Assembly (NCBI GenBank): GCA_020634935.1
Contig: JACKAT010000007.1
Location: 99,080 to 163,079, forward strand
Direction of reading: 5' to 3'
DNA: 64,000 bases
DNA from: Anaerolineales bacterium
GTDB taxonomy: Bacteria > Chloroflexota > Anaerolineae > 4572-78 > J111
Part shown: one piece after another, positions 7,558 to 15,692 of the stretch
How the letters are laid out: every line of letters begins with the position of its first letter
How positions within the stretch are numbered: the first letter of the stretch is position 1
Made by a program: the position numbers and the translations under genes
The notes under the pieces: generated by a model
The model's database searches: none
What the model was told of the DNA's origin: nothing
The model's input: only the letters and a program-made list of their open reading frames with translations

Positions 7558-9009
7558 TTACACATTGGTTTGCGGCATGGTCATCTGGGCTTGAAGGCTT
7601 CTCTCTTTAATCAGTCCCCACACGCTTAGGGCAAGACCCAAGAAAATCAAAACGGTGACCACTATAAAAGTATCGTGCAGCCCGGCTACTTGCGCCGACG
7701 AAGGAGCGGCAGTCGCACCGCCGGCTAAAAATTGACCGGTGTGGAACATGGTTCGGCTGGCCCATAACGCGCCCAGAATGGCGATCCCAACCGTTTGCCC
7801 CAAGGTGCGGGTGATACTGAGCAGACCGGAGGCGACGCCCAACCGCTCGCGGGGGACGGAGCCCATAATGGCGCTGTTGTTGGGCGATTGAAAAATGCCC
7901 ATCCCGATCCCGATCGGCAGCAGGCGTAGAACGTAACTCCAGGTGGTGGTTTCGGTCGACAGGCCGGTTAGGGCGATATAGCCCCCTGACAGGATAACCA
8001 GCCCCAACACCGTAATCGGCCGCGTGCCAAATCGGTCGGACAGCGCCCCGGCAATGGGAGCGAACGTGCCCAAGCCGATCGGAATAACCGCCAGCAAGAA
8101 GCCCACCTGCTGCGTATTGTAGCCCAGCACATCTTCCAGGTAGAACGGCAGCAAGATAAAAACACCGGCAATCGAGACAAAGGTGGTAAAGCCGGTCACT
8201 AGATTGACGCTAAAGAGAATGTTCTTGAAAATTCTCAAATCGATCATTGGCTGCTCGGTTCGGGTTTCGATGATCAGGAAGCCGGTGAGGAAGACCAGCC
8301 AGACGCTAAATAAGAGGAGAACGCTGGGCGCGGTAAACCCAACCTGTTGGCCCCAGGTTAAGGCCAGCAGTAAGGCCAATAAACTGATGCAAAGAGTGGC
8401 CGCGCCCCAGTAATCAAAACGCTGGCGGCCCACAGGTTTGAAATTAGGCACAAAACGCCAGGCCATCAGCGTGCCGACAATGCCCACCGGCAAATTCACA
8501 AAGAAGATCCAATGCCAGGACAAATATTCAATCAACACACCGCCGAGCGTTGGCCCGATGATAATCCCCAACGATACAATCGTGCCGATCAAACCCAAGG
8601 CTCGCCCGCGCTCTTGCGCCGGAAAGGCTTCGGTCACAATCGCCGCGCCCAGGGCCAGGGTCATCGCCGCGCCAACCGCTTGCAGCACCCGAAAGGCAAT
8701 CAACCAATGTACCGTCGGCGACAACCCGCACAAGACCGAACCAACCGTAAAAACCACAAAGCCGGCATTAAAGATCGACTTTTTGCCGATCATATCTCCC
8801 AATCGACCAATACTTAACATCAAGGTGGTCATGGTCAGCAGGTACGATAAAACCACCCATTGAATCGTAGCAAAATCGGTGTTGAGGTCGCGGACTAAGG
8901 TCGGCAGCGCCACATTGACAATGCTGCCGTCAATGGTGGCTAAAAAGATGCTCATAGCCACAGCCGCCATCACATACCATTTGCGGCTGTAATCAATTGC
9001 GTTTTCCAA
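7558..9009 (-). CDS. DHA2-family (EmrB/QacA-type) MFS drug exporter
   Basis: 483 residues with 14 predicted membrane helices. It shows the DHA2 signatures: FLATIDGSIVNVALPTL in helix 1, QWVVLSYLLTMTTLMLSIGRLGD in helices 2-3, and GLIGTIVSLGIIIGPTLGGVL. DHA2 proteins export drugs and dyes by proton antiport in the inner membrane. The start is a TTG at 9009, supported by AAGGAGA nine bases upstream and by MENAIDYSRKWYVM leading straight into helix 1. It lies about 140 bp upstream of the sigma factor gene on the same strand. Confidence 0.92.
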   Translation of the reverse strand: MENAIDYSRKWYVMAAVAMSIFLATIDGSIVNVALPTLVRDLNTDFATIQWVVLSYLLTMTTLMLSIGRLGDMIGKKSIFNAGFVVFTVGSVLCGLSPTVHWLIAFRVLQAVGAAMTLALGAAIVTEAFPAQERGRALGLIGTIVSLGIIIGPTLGGVLIEYLSWHWIFFVNLPVGIVGTLMAWRFVPNFKPVGRQRFDYWGAATLCISLLALLLALTWGQQVGFTAPSVLLLFSVWLVFLTGFLIIETRTEQPMIDLRIFKNILFSVNLVTGFTTFVSIAGVFILLPFYLEDVLGYNTQQVGFLLAVIPIGLGTFAPIAGALSDRFGTRPITVLGLVILSGGYIALTGLSTETTTWSYVLRLLPIGIGMGIFQSPNNSAIMGSVPRERLGVASGLLSITRTLGQTVGIAILGALWASRTMFHTGQFLAGGATAAPSSAQVAGLHDTFIVVTVLIFLGLALSVWGLIKERSLQAQMTMPQTNV

Positions 9010-9071
9010 GTTGATGGTCTCCTTTATTTCTAACTTCTTGAACGATTATGTTTTGGTATATTTAATAGGGC

Positions 9072-9191
9072 TTACGCAGTTGGGTGTAACGGACAAGGTG
9101 ACAGTCACTTTTTGCTGAAAATGAACGTTTGTTTAGCCCAAACAAGTCGATTTATCACGCCCAAGTGACTGTCACCTTTTGAACTGCGTAA
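9072..9191 (+). repeat. Palindromic element family 1, copy A (120 bp)
   Basis: Ends TTACGCAGTT / AACTGCGTAA. Inner arms AAGGTGACAGTCACTT (9095-9110) and AAGTGACTGTCACCTT (9163-9178) enclose a 52-nt loop. Each inner arm is built on an 11-bp palindrome, GTGAC-A-GTCAC. No coding capacity. This complete copy serves as the reference; it lies in the gene-free stretch 9010-9480, which otherwise holds only the operator and promoter near 9400-9440. Confidence 0.9.
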
Positions 9192-9406
9192 CTCATATTT
9201 AAATCATAACTCTAAATATGCCACCAAGTAAGTCTAGCGCAAAAAGATTATTCATCAATATGATAAAGGATCATGCTTCGACCTGTCCAAAAGATCAGGT
9301 ATAACCTGGCCTTGTCATCTTCAAAGCGTTGCTCGACGGAGTGACGCTTGGCCTGGCCTTGGCCGCAATGAGCTTATTATGCCCTCCATAAAGCCTCCAT
9401 TATGGC

Positions 9407-9438
9407 TTCACAATCGGTTCACAATCTAAGCCTATACT
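9407..9438 (+). promoter_or_regulatory. Direct-repeat operator plus -10 box for the two-component operon
   Basis: TTCACAAT at 9407-9414 and again at 9418-9425, exactly 11 bp apart, then TATACT at 9433-9438. An 11-bp direct repeat in the -35 position is the classic layout for OmpR/PhoB-type response regulators. The same arrangement, with the same distance to the -10 box, recurs at 12315-12346. The response regulator encoded in this operon is the natural candidate to bind it. Confidence 0.7.
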
Positions 9439-9480
9439 TCGGTCACAAATTGAATTTAATCAATGAAAGGATAACTAACG

Positions 9481-9888
9481 ATGAACCGCAGAATTATTTT
9501 AGGCGTTTTGCTGGCGTTGGTGTTGATGGCCGGCGTCGCCAGTCTGGGGATATATGCCTACAACCTGGGAGTTGCTCAGGGAATAAGCCAAAGCATCCAA
9601 CTGAGCGATCTGCCGCCGGGCGCAGAGATGAGTCCCTATCTTTACTATAGGAGCCCATTTTTCTTTCCGCCCTTTGGCTTTCGGTTTTTTGGCTGTTTTG
9701 GACCGCTGTTATTCTTCTTCCTTTTCTTCGTCTTGTTCCGAGGTTTTTGGTGGGGTGGTCGCTGGGGGCATGGCCCCGGTTGGAAACGCCGTCATTGGGA
9801 GGGACACGTCCCGCCTATGTTTGAAGAATGGCATCGCCAGGCCCATCGCCAGGAGAGCGAGCCAACCCCACCCTCAGCGGAAGGGTGA
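9481..9888 (+). CDS. Small aromatic-rich membrane protein
   Basis: 135 residues. A signal-anchor at 5-27 (IILGVLLALVLMAGVASLGIY) is followed by a short extracytoplasmic segment, a second hydrophobic Phe-rich segment (about 72-92) and a tail rich in Trp, Gly, His and Arg (WWGGRWGHGPGWKRRHW). I recognise no family by name; proteins of this build often precede two-component systems. It is the first gene behind the TTCACAAT operator and may act as an accessory membrane or metal/envelope-stress sensor, but that is speculation. Confidence 0.8.
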   Translation: MNRRIILGVLLALVLMAGVASLGIYAYNLGVAQGISQSIQLSDLPPGAEMSPYLYYRSPFFFPPFGFRFFGCFGPLLFFFLFFVLFRGFWWGGRWGHGPGWKRRHWEGHVPPMFEEWHRQAHRQESEPTPPSAEG

Positions 9889-9899
9889 TGAAGTGGAGC

Positions 9900-9963
9900 A
9901 AGGTGACAGTCACTACAGGTCATTTATCGCATCCAAGTGACTGTCACCTTTTGAACGGCGTAA
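9900..9963 (+). repeat. Palindromic element family 1, copy B (deleted copy)
   Basis: AAGGTGACAGTCACT at 9900-9914 and AAGTGACTGTCACCTT at 9935-9950 with only about 20 nt of loop, whose last part (TTTATCGCATCC) matches copy A. The right end reads GAACGGCGTAA. It is an internally shortened copy placed between two genes of one operon. Confidence 0.8.
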
Positions 9964-9985
9964 CTCATAACAAATATGGAGACAT

Positions 9986-10438
9986 ATGATGAATAGCTCT
10001 AAAATATTTCCCCCAACCTACCTGTTGATCGCGATAATCGTGATGCTCGTGCTGCATTTTACTTGGCCATTAACAACGATACTATTTCCTCCCTGGCAAC
10101 TTTTGGGTATTATTCCCTTAGGGGTTGGGGTAATGATTAATGTCATCGCCGCCAATACCTTTCAAACCCGGAATACAACGATTAAGCCTTTTGAAGAGTC
10201 AACTGCTTTGGTGACAGGGGGGCTATATCAGGTCAGCCGAAACCCGATGTATCTGGGCATAGTCTTGATACTGGCGGGCGTAGCCATTCTGCTCGGTTCA
10301 CTCACACCGTTTGCGGTGATACCCGTGGTCATCGTGCTGCTGGACAGGAATTTTATTCGATTTGAAGAACAAAAATTGGCCCAGACGTTTGGGCCGCGCT
10401 GGGTAGAATACCGCCGGCGCGTCAGGCGGTGGGTATAG
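9986..10438 (+). CDS. ICMT/PEMT-like membrane methyltransferase
   Basis: 150 residues with four membrane segments. The C-terminal half has the isoprenylcysteine methyltransferase-like signature: TGGLYQVSRNPMYLG (R85, N86, P87, Y89), then RFEEQKLAQTFGPRWVEYRRRVRRW (126-150). Bacterial members methylate unknown small or lipid substrates with S-adenosylmethionine. It is co-directional with the two-component genes, 21 bp before the regulator, and so is probably co-transcribed and controlled by it. Confidence 0.86.
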   Translation: MMNSSKIFPPTYLLIAIIVMLVLHFTWPLTTILFPPWQLLGIIPLGVGVMINVIAANTFQTRNTTIKPFEESTALVTGGLYQVSRNPMYLGIVLILAGVAILLGSLTPFAVIPVVIVLLDRNFIRFEEQKLAQTFGPRWVEYRRRVRRWV

Positions 10439-10459
10439 AGTCCGCATCGGGAAACCGCA

Positions 10460-11146
10460 ATGAAAACCATTTTGGTGGTCGATGACGAAACGAAGATTGT
10501 CCGGCTGGCCCGCGATTACCTGGAACACGCCGGTTTTACGGTGGTGACGACCGCCACCGGCCGCGACGCGCTGGCGGCGGCCCGTCAAGCCCGGCCCGAT
10601 TTAATTGTTTTGGACCTGGGCTTACCCGACCTGGATGGCCTCGATGTGACCCGCACCCTGCGCAAAGAGTCCAATGTGCCGATAATCATGCTAACTGCTC
10701 GCGGCGACGAGTCGGATAAACTGGTCGGCCTGGAGTTAGGGGCCGACGATTATCTCACCAAGCCGTTCAGCCCCAAAGAACTGGTCGCCCGCGTTCGAGC
10801 GGTATTGCGGCGCACCGAAACAGCCCAGAGCAGCCCCGGCCAAGAGATCATTCGCGTCGCCGAGTTGTCGCTTGATCTGCCCCGTATGCGGGCCACGCTA
10901 AGCGAGCGCCTCATCGACCTGACCCCCACCGAATTTGAACTGCTGGCGGCGCTGGCGGCCCAACCGGGCCGCATCTTCACCCGCGCCCAACTGCTCGACG
11001 CCGTGCATGGCGTCGCCTTTGAGTCGTATGAACGCGCCATCGATGCCCATATCAAAAATATCCGGCGCAAACTGGAACCGAACCCCCGCCAGCCGCGTTA
11101 TATCCTGACCGTGTACGGCGTGGGTTACAAATTTGCGGATGAGTAG
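10460..11146 (+). CDS. OmpR/PhoB-family response regulator
   Basis: 228 residues: a receiver domain (1-120) with acidic pair D8-D9, phospho-acceptor D52 in LIVLDLGLPDLDG and the conserved lysine in DDYLTKPFSP; then an OmpR-type winged helix (about 130-226) with LIDLTPTEFELLAAL and the recognition segment ERAIDAHIKNIRRKLEPNP, ending YGVGYKF. It works with the kinase gene that starts 3 bp downstream. The matching TTCACAAT operators at 9407 and 12315 suggest autoregulation and control of the SDR gene. Confidence 0.95.
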   Translation: MKTILVVDDETKIVRLARDYLEHAGFTVVTTATGRDALAAARQARPDLIVLDLGLPDLDGLDVTRTLRKESNVPIIMLTARGDESDKLVGLELGADDYLTKPFSPKELVARVRAVLRRTETAQSSPGQEIIRVAELSLDLPRMRATLSERLIDLTPTEFELLAALAAQPGRIFTRAQLLDAVHGVAFESYERAIDAHIKNIRRKLEPNPRQPRYILTVYGVGYKFADE

Positions 11147-11149
11147 CTA

Positions 11150-12271
11150 ATGCCCCCTCACTTTCGTCGTCATCGCCCCCCGTGGTGGCCCCAAGATGAG
11201 CCGTGGCCGCCGCCCGGCCCGCCCGGCCATCCCCCCTGGTCGAAACTACGCCGCGTTTTCTTCTGGCGAATAATCGGTCTATTTGCCATTCTGGCCATGT
11301 TGATCACCGGCCTGTGCAGCTTGGCCTTCTGGCTGGCCTTTATCAGTTGGGATCGGCTGGGAGTACCGCAAGAGCGGCTGCCTTTTATCTTTCTGGCCGG
11401 TTTGGGCATTGGCCTGGTCGGGTTGATTATGCTGGCCTGGCTGCTGCGGCGAGTCACTATCCCATTTGGCGATCTCATGGAGGCGGTGGGCCAGGTCGAA
11501 GCCGGCGATTACACCGCTCGCGCCGTTGAACGCGGGCCGGCTGAAGTTCGCGCGCTGGTGCGGGCCTTCAACGCGATGGCCGAACGGCTGCAACTAACCG
11601 AGACCCAACGTCGCAACCTGCTGGCCGATGTCACCCACGAGCTGCGAACGCCGCTCACCGTCATTCAGGGCAACCTGGAAGGGCTGCTCGATGGCGTCTA
11701 TCCTCGCGATGACGCCCACCTGACCGCCATCTTAGAAGATACGCGCGTCTTGGCTCGGTTAATCGATGACCTGCGCACGCTGGCTATGGCCGAAAGCGGC
11801 GCGCTGCAACTCTATCGCGAACCAACCGATTTCGCCATCCTGGCCGATGAGACCGCGGCCTCATTTCGTCCCCAGGCCGAGTCAGCCGGGGTTGAATTAA
11901 GCGTGGCCATCGCCGAAGAGATACCGCTGCTTGACCTGGACCCGGTTCGGATGCGTGAGGTTTTAGCGAATTTAATTGCCAACGCCCTCCGTTATACCCC
12001 GGCCGGGGGGCAGGTATGTGTGACTGCTCAGGTTGACCCGATTGAGCAGCGGGTTACGGTGTCAGTCCGAGATACCGGAACCGGCATCTCCGCCGAAGCC
12101 TTGCCCCATATTTTTGACCGCTTTTATAAATCCGACGATTCGCACGGCACCGGCTTAGGGTTGGCTATTGCCAAAAACCTGGTAGTCGCCCACGGCGGCG
12201 AAATATCAGCCCGCAGCCCTGACGGCGCACCCTCTGGAACCACCATTCGGTTCAGTCTACCGTTGAGTTAA
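11150..12271 (+). CDS. Sensor histidine kinase (BaeS-like)
   Basis: 373 residues. A Pro/Trp-rich N-terminus (1-30) precedes two membrane helices (about 41-65 and 78-100) with a very short extracytoplasmic loop. A HAMP domain (about 100-155) leads to the H box DVTHELRTPL with H163, then the N box ANLIANALRYTP, G1 DTGTGI and G2 GTGLGLAI. With almost no periplasmic domain the signal is probably sensed within or near the membrane, perhaps through the small membrane protein of the same operon. It partners with the preceding response regulator. Confidence 0.95.
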   Translation: MPPHFRRHRPPWWPQDEPWPPPGPPGHPPWSKLRRVFFWRIIGLFAILAMLITGLCSLAFWLAFISWDRLGVPQERLPFIFLAGLGIGLVGLIMLAWLLRRVTIPFGDLMEAVGQVEAGDYTARAVERGPAEVRALVRAFNAMAERLQLTETQRRNLLADVTHELRTPLTVIQGNLEGLLDGVYPRDDAHLTAILEDTRVLARLIDDLRTLAMAESGALQLYREPTDFAILADETAASFRPQAESAGVELSVAIAEEIPLLDLDPVRMREVLANLIANALRYTPAGGQVCVTAQVDPIEQRVTVSVRDTGTGISAEALPHIFDRFYKSDDSHGTGLGLAIAKNLVVAHGGEISARSPDGAPSGTTIRFSLPLS

Positions 12272-12314
12272 CGGCTCCCCTCGCCAAACCTATCCGCACA
12301 ATCTCCATTATTGC

Positions 12315-12346
12315 TTCACAATGAGTTCACAATTGCAGGCTAAGGT
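12315..12346 (+). promoter_or_regulatory. Second TTCACAAT direct-repeat operator, before the SDR gene
   Basis: TTCACAAT at 12315-12322 and 12326-12333, 11 bp apart, with TAAGGT at 12341-12346 in the same position as TATACT of the first operator. The flank CTCCATTAT is also shared with the upstream site. This puts the SDR gene in the same predicted regulon. Confidence 0.66.
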
Positions 12347-12380
12347 ATTCGTAAATTCTAAAGGGAAGGGTGTTTAACTC

Positions 12381-13148
12381 ATGACTATTCTTGACCGGTT
12401 TCGTCTTGATCGGCGGGTAGCGATTGTCACCGGCAGCAGTCGGGGGTTGGGCCGAGCGATGGCTCAGGCCCTGGCCGAAGCCGGCGCCCAGGTGGCGGTC
12501 GTCAGCCGCCAGATCGAACCGGCGCAGCAGGTGGCTGATGAAATTCTCGCCGCCACCGGCCAGCTTTGCTACGGCTATTGCTGCGATGTGACCGTCCCTG
12601 AGCAGATCACGGCGCTGGTCGAAGCGGTCGTAAAAGATTTCGGCCAGATCGATATTGTGATCAATAATGCCGGTATAAGCATTCGCCGGTCCATCGAGGC
12701 GCTATCGTTGGCGGAGTTTCGCCAAGTGCAAGACACCAATCTCACCGGCCCTTGGCTATTATGCCGCGCTGTCGCCGATCACCTCAAAGCGCGGGGCAAC
12801 GGCCGCGTGATTAATATCAGTTCGACCGCCGCTGTCAGCAGTTTCCCCGGTTTAACGCCCTATGCCAGCAGCAAAGCCGGGCTGGTGCAGATGAGCCGCA
12901 CGCTGGCCCTCGAGTGGGGCGCTGACGGTATCACAGTTAATTGTATCTTGCCCGGCCCCTTTGCCACCGACATGAACCAGGCCGCCCGCCAAGACCCACA
13001 GATCAATCAGCAGTTCCTGGCCGGCATCCCGATCAAACGCTGGGGCGATCCGGACGAGATCGGCGCTTTAGCCGTCTTTTTAGCTAGTGACGCCGGCAGC
13101 TTTATCACCGGCGCGACCATTGTGATCGATGGTGGCCGGACAGTGTAG
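12381..13148 (+). CDS. Short-chain dehydrogenase/reductase (SDR)
   Basis: 255 residues of a classical SDR: TGSSRGLGRAMAQ (Rossmann glycine motif, about 18-30), NNAGISIRR (about 95-103), the catalytic serine in NISSTAAVSS and Tyr-x-x-x-Lys in YASSKAGLVQ, ending GATIVIDGGRTV. It resembles gluconate 5-dehydrogenase/FabG-like enzymes; the substrate cannot be told. It follows the kinase gene but has its own copy of the TTCACAAT operator. Confidence 0.92.
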   Translation: MTILDRFRLDRRVAIVTGSSRGLGRAMAQALAEAGAQVAVVSRQIEPAQQVADEILAATGQLCYGYCCDVTVPEQITALVEAVVKDFGQIDIVINNAGISIRRSIEALSLAEFRQVQDTNLTGPWLLCRAVADHLKARGNGRVINISSTAAVSSFPGLTPYASSKAGLVQMSRTLALEWGADGITVNCILPGPFATDMNQAARQDPQINQQFLAGIPIKRWGDPDEIGALAVFLASDAGSFITGATIVIDGGRTV

Positions 13149-13154
13149 TAAGGT

Positions 13155-13622
13155 TTAACCCTCAGCCGGCCTGGCTCGCATTTTGGCGGCTTCCTGCTCC
13201 ATTACGGCGGCGGCGCGCTGCATAAAATCGAGGATGAGCGCTAACTCGTCGTCACTGTAGTGATCCGTCGCTTCGGAAAACGCCTCTATCATCGAATCAA
13301 ACAGTGGGGTAATCTTTTCCTCCCAACCCGGCACCGGTTCGATGATCACGCGCCGCCGGTCGTTGGGATCCGGCTGGCGGCGGGCGATACCGGCCTTTTC
13401 CAGTCGATCAATCAGGCCCGTCACCGCGCCGGTGGTCAGGCCGGTCAATTCAGCCAGTTGCCCGGCGGTTAACGGCCCTTTCCGGTGAATAATATCGCCA
13501 CATTTCCAATCGGTTGGGCTGAGGCCAAAGTACCCGGCGATGGCCGAGTGAAACATGATCGTCGCGGTGCTATGGGCGCGTCCGGCGCTTTGCAAGGCTA
13601 GCATCAATTCATCTCTGTTCAA
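13155..13622 (-). CDS. MarR-family regulator
   Basis: 155 residues with a MarR winged helix: LSPTDWKCGDIIHRKGPLTAGQLAELTGLTTGAVTGLIDRLEKAGIARRQPDPNDRR is the characteristic stretch (HTH about 60-85, wing about 86-97), quoted here by its landmarks LTAGQLAELTGL and GIARRQPDPNDRR. The start is a TTG at 13622 with GAGGG five bases upstream; an in-frame ATG at 13604 is possible. It is divergent from the small LuxR-type gene, whose promoter carries a MarR-like box. Confidence 0.9.
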   Translation of the reverse strand: MNRDELMLALQSAGRAHSTATIMFHSAIAGYFGLSPTDWKCGDIIHRKGPLTAGQLAELTGLTTGAVTGLIDRLEKAGIARRQPDPNDRRRVIIEPVPGWEEKITPLFDSMIEAFSEATDHYSDDELALILDFMQRAAAVMEQEAAKMRARPAEG

Positions 13623-13631
13623 AAGGCCCTC

Positions 13632-13682
13632 TTGACAAGTCAGCTATTCTCGCTTACAATTCGGTTTACCTTAGTGGCTAAG
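13632..13682 (+). promoter_or_regulatory. Promoter of the small LuxR-type gene with MarR-like box
   Basis: TTGACA (13632-13637), 17 bp, TACAAT (13655-13660): a near-consensus promoter. The palindrome CTTAG-TGG-CTAAG at 13670-13682 lies on the expected transcription start, where a repressor would block it. Two more CTAAG copies follow (TGTCTAAG 13691-13698, TTGACTAAG 13707-13714). Short TTAG/CTAA palindromes are typical MarR operators, so the divergent MarR protein probably controls both genes. Confidence 0.65.
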
Positions 13683-13814
13683 ATAAACTTTGTCTAAGAT
13701 AAATATTGACTAAGTTACTTGCCAACTTAAACGAAAATATTATAGACCAAATAAGGGATGATGACAAAATGACAGAAGTGGTGAACACCTCTGGGTTTGA
13801 AAGGAGGATAAATC

Positions 13815-14039
13815 ATGCAACGCTGCGTTGAACCATTAAGCGAACGCGAACTGGAGGTGCTGCATTGGCTGGCCTCCGGCGCGTCGAATCGGGAGATTAG
13901 CCGGCAGTTAACTATCCAAGAAAACACCGTCAAGCGGCACGTTTACAACATCTTCGGTAAGCTAAATGTTCGCAATCGCACCCAGGCGGCGTTGAAGGCT
14001 CATAGCTTGGGGGTAACACCTCAGTCAAAACTCCTTTGA
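13815..14039 (+). CDS. Free-standing LuxR-type helix-turn-helix protein
   Basis: Only 74 residues, but a complete GerE/LuxR DNA-binding domain: LSERELEVLHWLASGASNR, then EISRQLTIQENTVKRHVYNIFGKL and NRTQAAL. It closely resembles the C-terminus of the 917-residue regulator at 42823. A very good ribosome binding site (AAAGGAGGAT) and a near-consensus promoter argue for an expressed small gene instead of a dead remnant. It has no sensor domain; it could be constitutive, be controlled by its own abundance, or compete with larger LuxR proteins. Confidence 0.82.
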   Translation: MQRCVEPLSERELEVLHWLASGASNREISRQLTIQENTVKRHVYNIFGKLNVRNRTQAALKAHSLGVTPQSKLL

Positions 14040-14193
14040 GAGCAACGTTGAATGAATAAAGCGATCAGCTTTCAGCCATCAGCTTTATGGCTTGCATATC
14101 CCAACCAAGACAAAAGCTGAACGCTGACAGCTAAGGGCTGATAGCTATCATACAAAGACCCACGATGAAAATGTCATGGCGAGGCGGAACGAC

Positions 14194-14229
14194 GAAGCCA
14201 TCTCCGCGTTCGGAGGAGGAGATGGCTTC
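14194..14229. repeat. Perfect 12-bp hairpin within a larger palindrome
   Basis: GAAGCCATCTCC (14194-14205) pairs with GGAGATGGCTTC (14218-14229) across 12 nt. A weaker outer pairing (TGGCGAG with CTCGCCA) widens it to about 14176-14257. It lies in the gene-free block 14040-15227, which consists of palindromes and repeats and shows no supported gene. Confidence 0.7.
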
Positions 14230-14354
14230 GCTTCGCTTTGCTTCGCTTCGCTCGCCACGACCGGCCGGCTAAAAACCACCTCTTTTTTTCAAAAAATGCC
14301 TCCTACGCCCGCACATGCCGTTTTTGCATTTAAAAAGACGGCCGCAAACGTTTT

Positions 14355-14477
14355 GACCTCCTTTTTTGCGGCAAAAAAAGGACTTTTTTTCGTGAGACCT
14401 CCTTTTTTGCGACAAAAAAGGGACTTTTTTTCGTGAGACCTCCTTTTTTGCGACAAAAAAAGGACTTTTTTTCGTGA
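14355..14477. repeat. Three tandem copies of a 41-bp unit
   Basis: Units 14355-14395, 14396-14436 and 14437-14477 are nearly identical (one to three differences), each starting GACCTCC and ending TTTCGTGA, followed by a stub GACCTCC. Each unit contains a T-run, GCGACAAAAAA and another T-run, so it can fold as a short A/T hairpin. Both strands have open frames through it (period 41 shifts frame), but these are Lys/Phe-rich and not credible genes. Confidence 0.85.
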
Positions 14478-14501
14478 GACCTCCCTTGAAAATAACGGTC
14501 T

Positions 14502-14559
14502 GGAGCGTCAAAGTTTACTTTGACCCCATCGTGGATGACAAAGCAAGCTTTGTCGCTCC
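14502..14559. repeat. Twin-hairpin repeat family 2, copy 1
   Basis: Outer ends GGAGCG / CGCTCC enclose two small hairpins, GTCAAAG-CTTTGAC and GACAAAG-CTTTGTC. Further copies lie at 19382-19510 (compound), 37845-37902, 37925-37982 and 51107-51155. The arrangement resembles REP/BIME elements of other bacteria. Confidence 0.8.
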
Positions 14560-14788
14560 GATACATTTTCATTCCCGGTGTCGTCCTGTAAGGACTGTCG
14601 GACTCCTTTGAAACTACCGCTCTGGAGCGTCAACGTAATGAAGGTAAGAAAATAAACAGGGTACCTGGGCCAACCAACGCCAGGCTAACCCTTCGACGGT
14701 GTTCAGGACAAGCGCCATCGCGTTGAAAGAGCGAAGGACGCTAAAGCGCCCTCAGATGGCGCCAACTGCGTAAGTCATAACCTGGACA

Positions 14789-15076
14789 AGCCAGAACCAA
14801 AAAAATTTAACGCTAAAGCCGCAAACGGCGCAAGGGACGCCAAAGTAAATCTAAAAAGCCAGGCTCGATATGGATTCCAACGAGGTCATAGCAATGGCGG
14901 CAATGGTTAGGCCCCAATGTCTTTATCGGGCCGCCAACAGGTCTTAGGGCGCTAGATTCCCGCTAAAAGCAGGCGGGAATGACCTCGGCCCGCGTTCTGC
15001 CTTGAAACACATATCGAGCCAAAAGCCATTTGCGACTTTAGCGTCATTTGCGCCCCTTGCGTTTAATTTTCTGGCT
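14789..15076. repeat. 288-bp nested palindromic element
   Basis: Nested inverted pairs: AGCCAGAA (14789) with TTCTGGCT (15076); TTAACGC with GCGTTTAA; GGCTCGATAT (14862-14871) with ATATCGAGCC (15011-15020); CGAGGTCAT with ATGACCTCG in the centre. No coding frame. The nesting suggests a non-autonomous mobile element or a fold-back element. Confidence 0.65.
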
Positions 15077-15091
15077 CAACTTCTTTAGGAA

Positions 15092-15211
15092 TTACGCAGT
15101 TCAAAAGGTGACAGTCACTTACAAACACTACATCGACCTTTTTGGCGCAAATGAACGCTCATTTTTATCAAAAAGTGACTGCCACCCTATTTAATCCGAC
15201 TAACTGCGTAA
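15092..15211 (-). repeat. Palindromic element family 1, copy C
   Basis: 120 bp, TTACGCAGTT / AACTGCGTAA ends, inner arms AAGGTGACAGTCACTT and AAGTGACTGCCACC. Outer arms and loop are both in reverse orientation to copy A. It ends 17 bp from the stop of the broken winged-helix gene. Confidence 0.88.
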
Positions 15212-15227
15212 ATTCTATGAAGCATTT

Positions 15228-15659
15228 TTACGCTTGCTCCATAATCACATTTGCCATCCCCATAAACTGCCCAAAACGTTCTGCTTCAATGCGAACGGCT
15301 GCTTCCTCCGCCTCACTCAAGGTAACGAAGCGCCTCAACGTAATGATGACCGTATTTTTCTGAAAATCCCGCCGCCAGGCGCCGACCATACGGCCGTCGA
15401 TGACTAAAAAATGGCTAAAGATCGGATTCTGGTGTTCGATCAGATGGGTGTGGGCCGGATCGAGGACCGGGCGGGAGTTGCGATAACTGACCAGATATTC
15501 ATCGTAATTGGGCAGCAAATGGGCTGTGGGTGACGGTTCTTTAACCAAAGGTAAATCCCGGAGCCAGCCAGTAAATCTGATCGCCCACCGTTGCCTGGAC
15601 AGGTTTCCGGCCAGATGTGGGTTTGATAAGCGCTGCGGCACGATGTCCAGACTGTTCAT
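15228..15659 (-). pseudogene. Winged-helix DNA-binding (AlkZ/YcaQ-like, HTH_42) gene with internal deletion
   Basis: The 143-residue frame starts DIVPQRLSNPHLAG, like the first residues of HTH_42 proteins, then jumps to the family's C-terminus: LLPNYDEYLVSYRNSRPVLDP, IFSHFLVIDGRMVGAWRR and KNTVIITLRRF. Full-length members have 350-400 residues, so about 200 central residues, including most of the winged-helix and glycosylase-like core, are missing. The ribosome binding site (AGAGGAGAT) and start are intact, and the frame is open. Family 1 elements flank it on both sides (copies C and D). A shortened functional protein cannot be excluded. Confidence 0.72.
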
Positions 15660-15692
15660 TGATCTCCTCTTACGCCAGTAATGCTCGCTTTA

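Noticed and set aside
8438..8863. Forward frames of 100-141 codons opposite the DHA2 exporter
   Set aside because: Antisense shadows of a membrane-protein gene; no start signals.
14269..14572. Lys/Phe-rich frames over the 41-bp tandem repeats
   Set aside because: The translation merely reflects the repeat; no RBS and no relation to known proteins.
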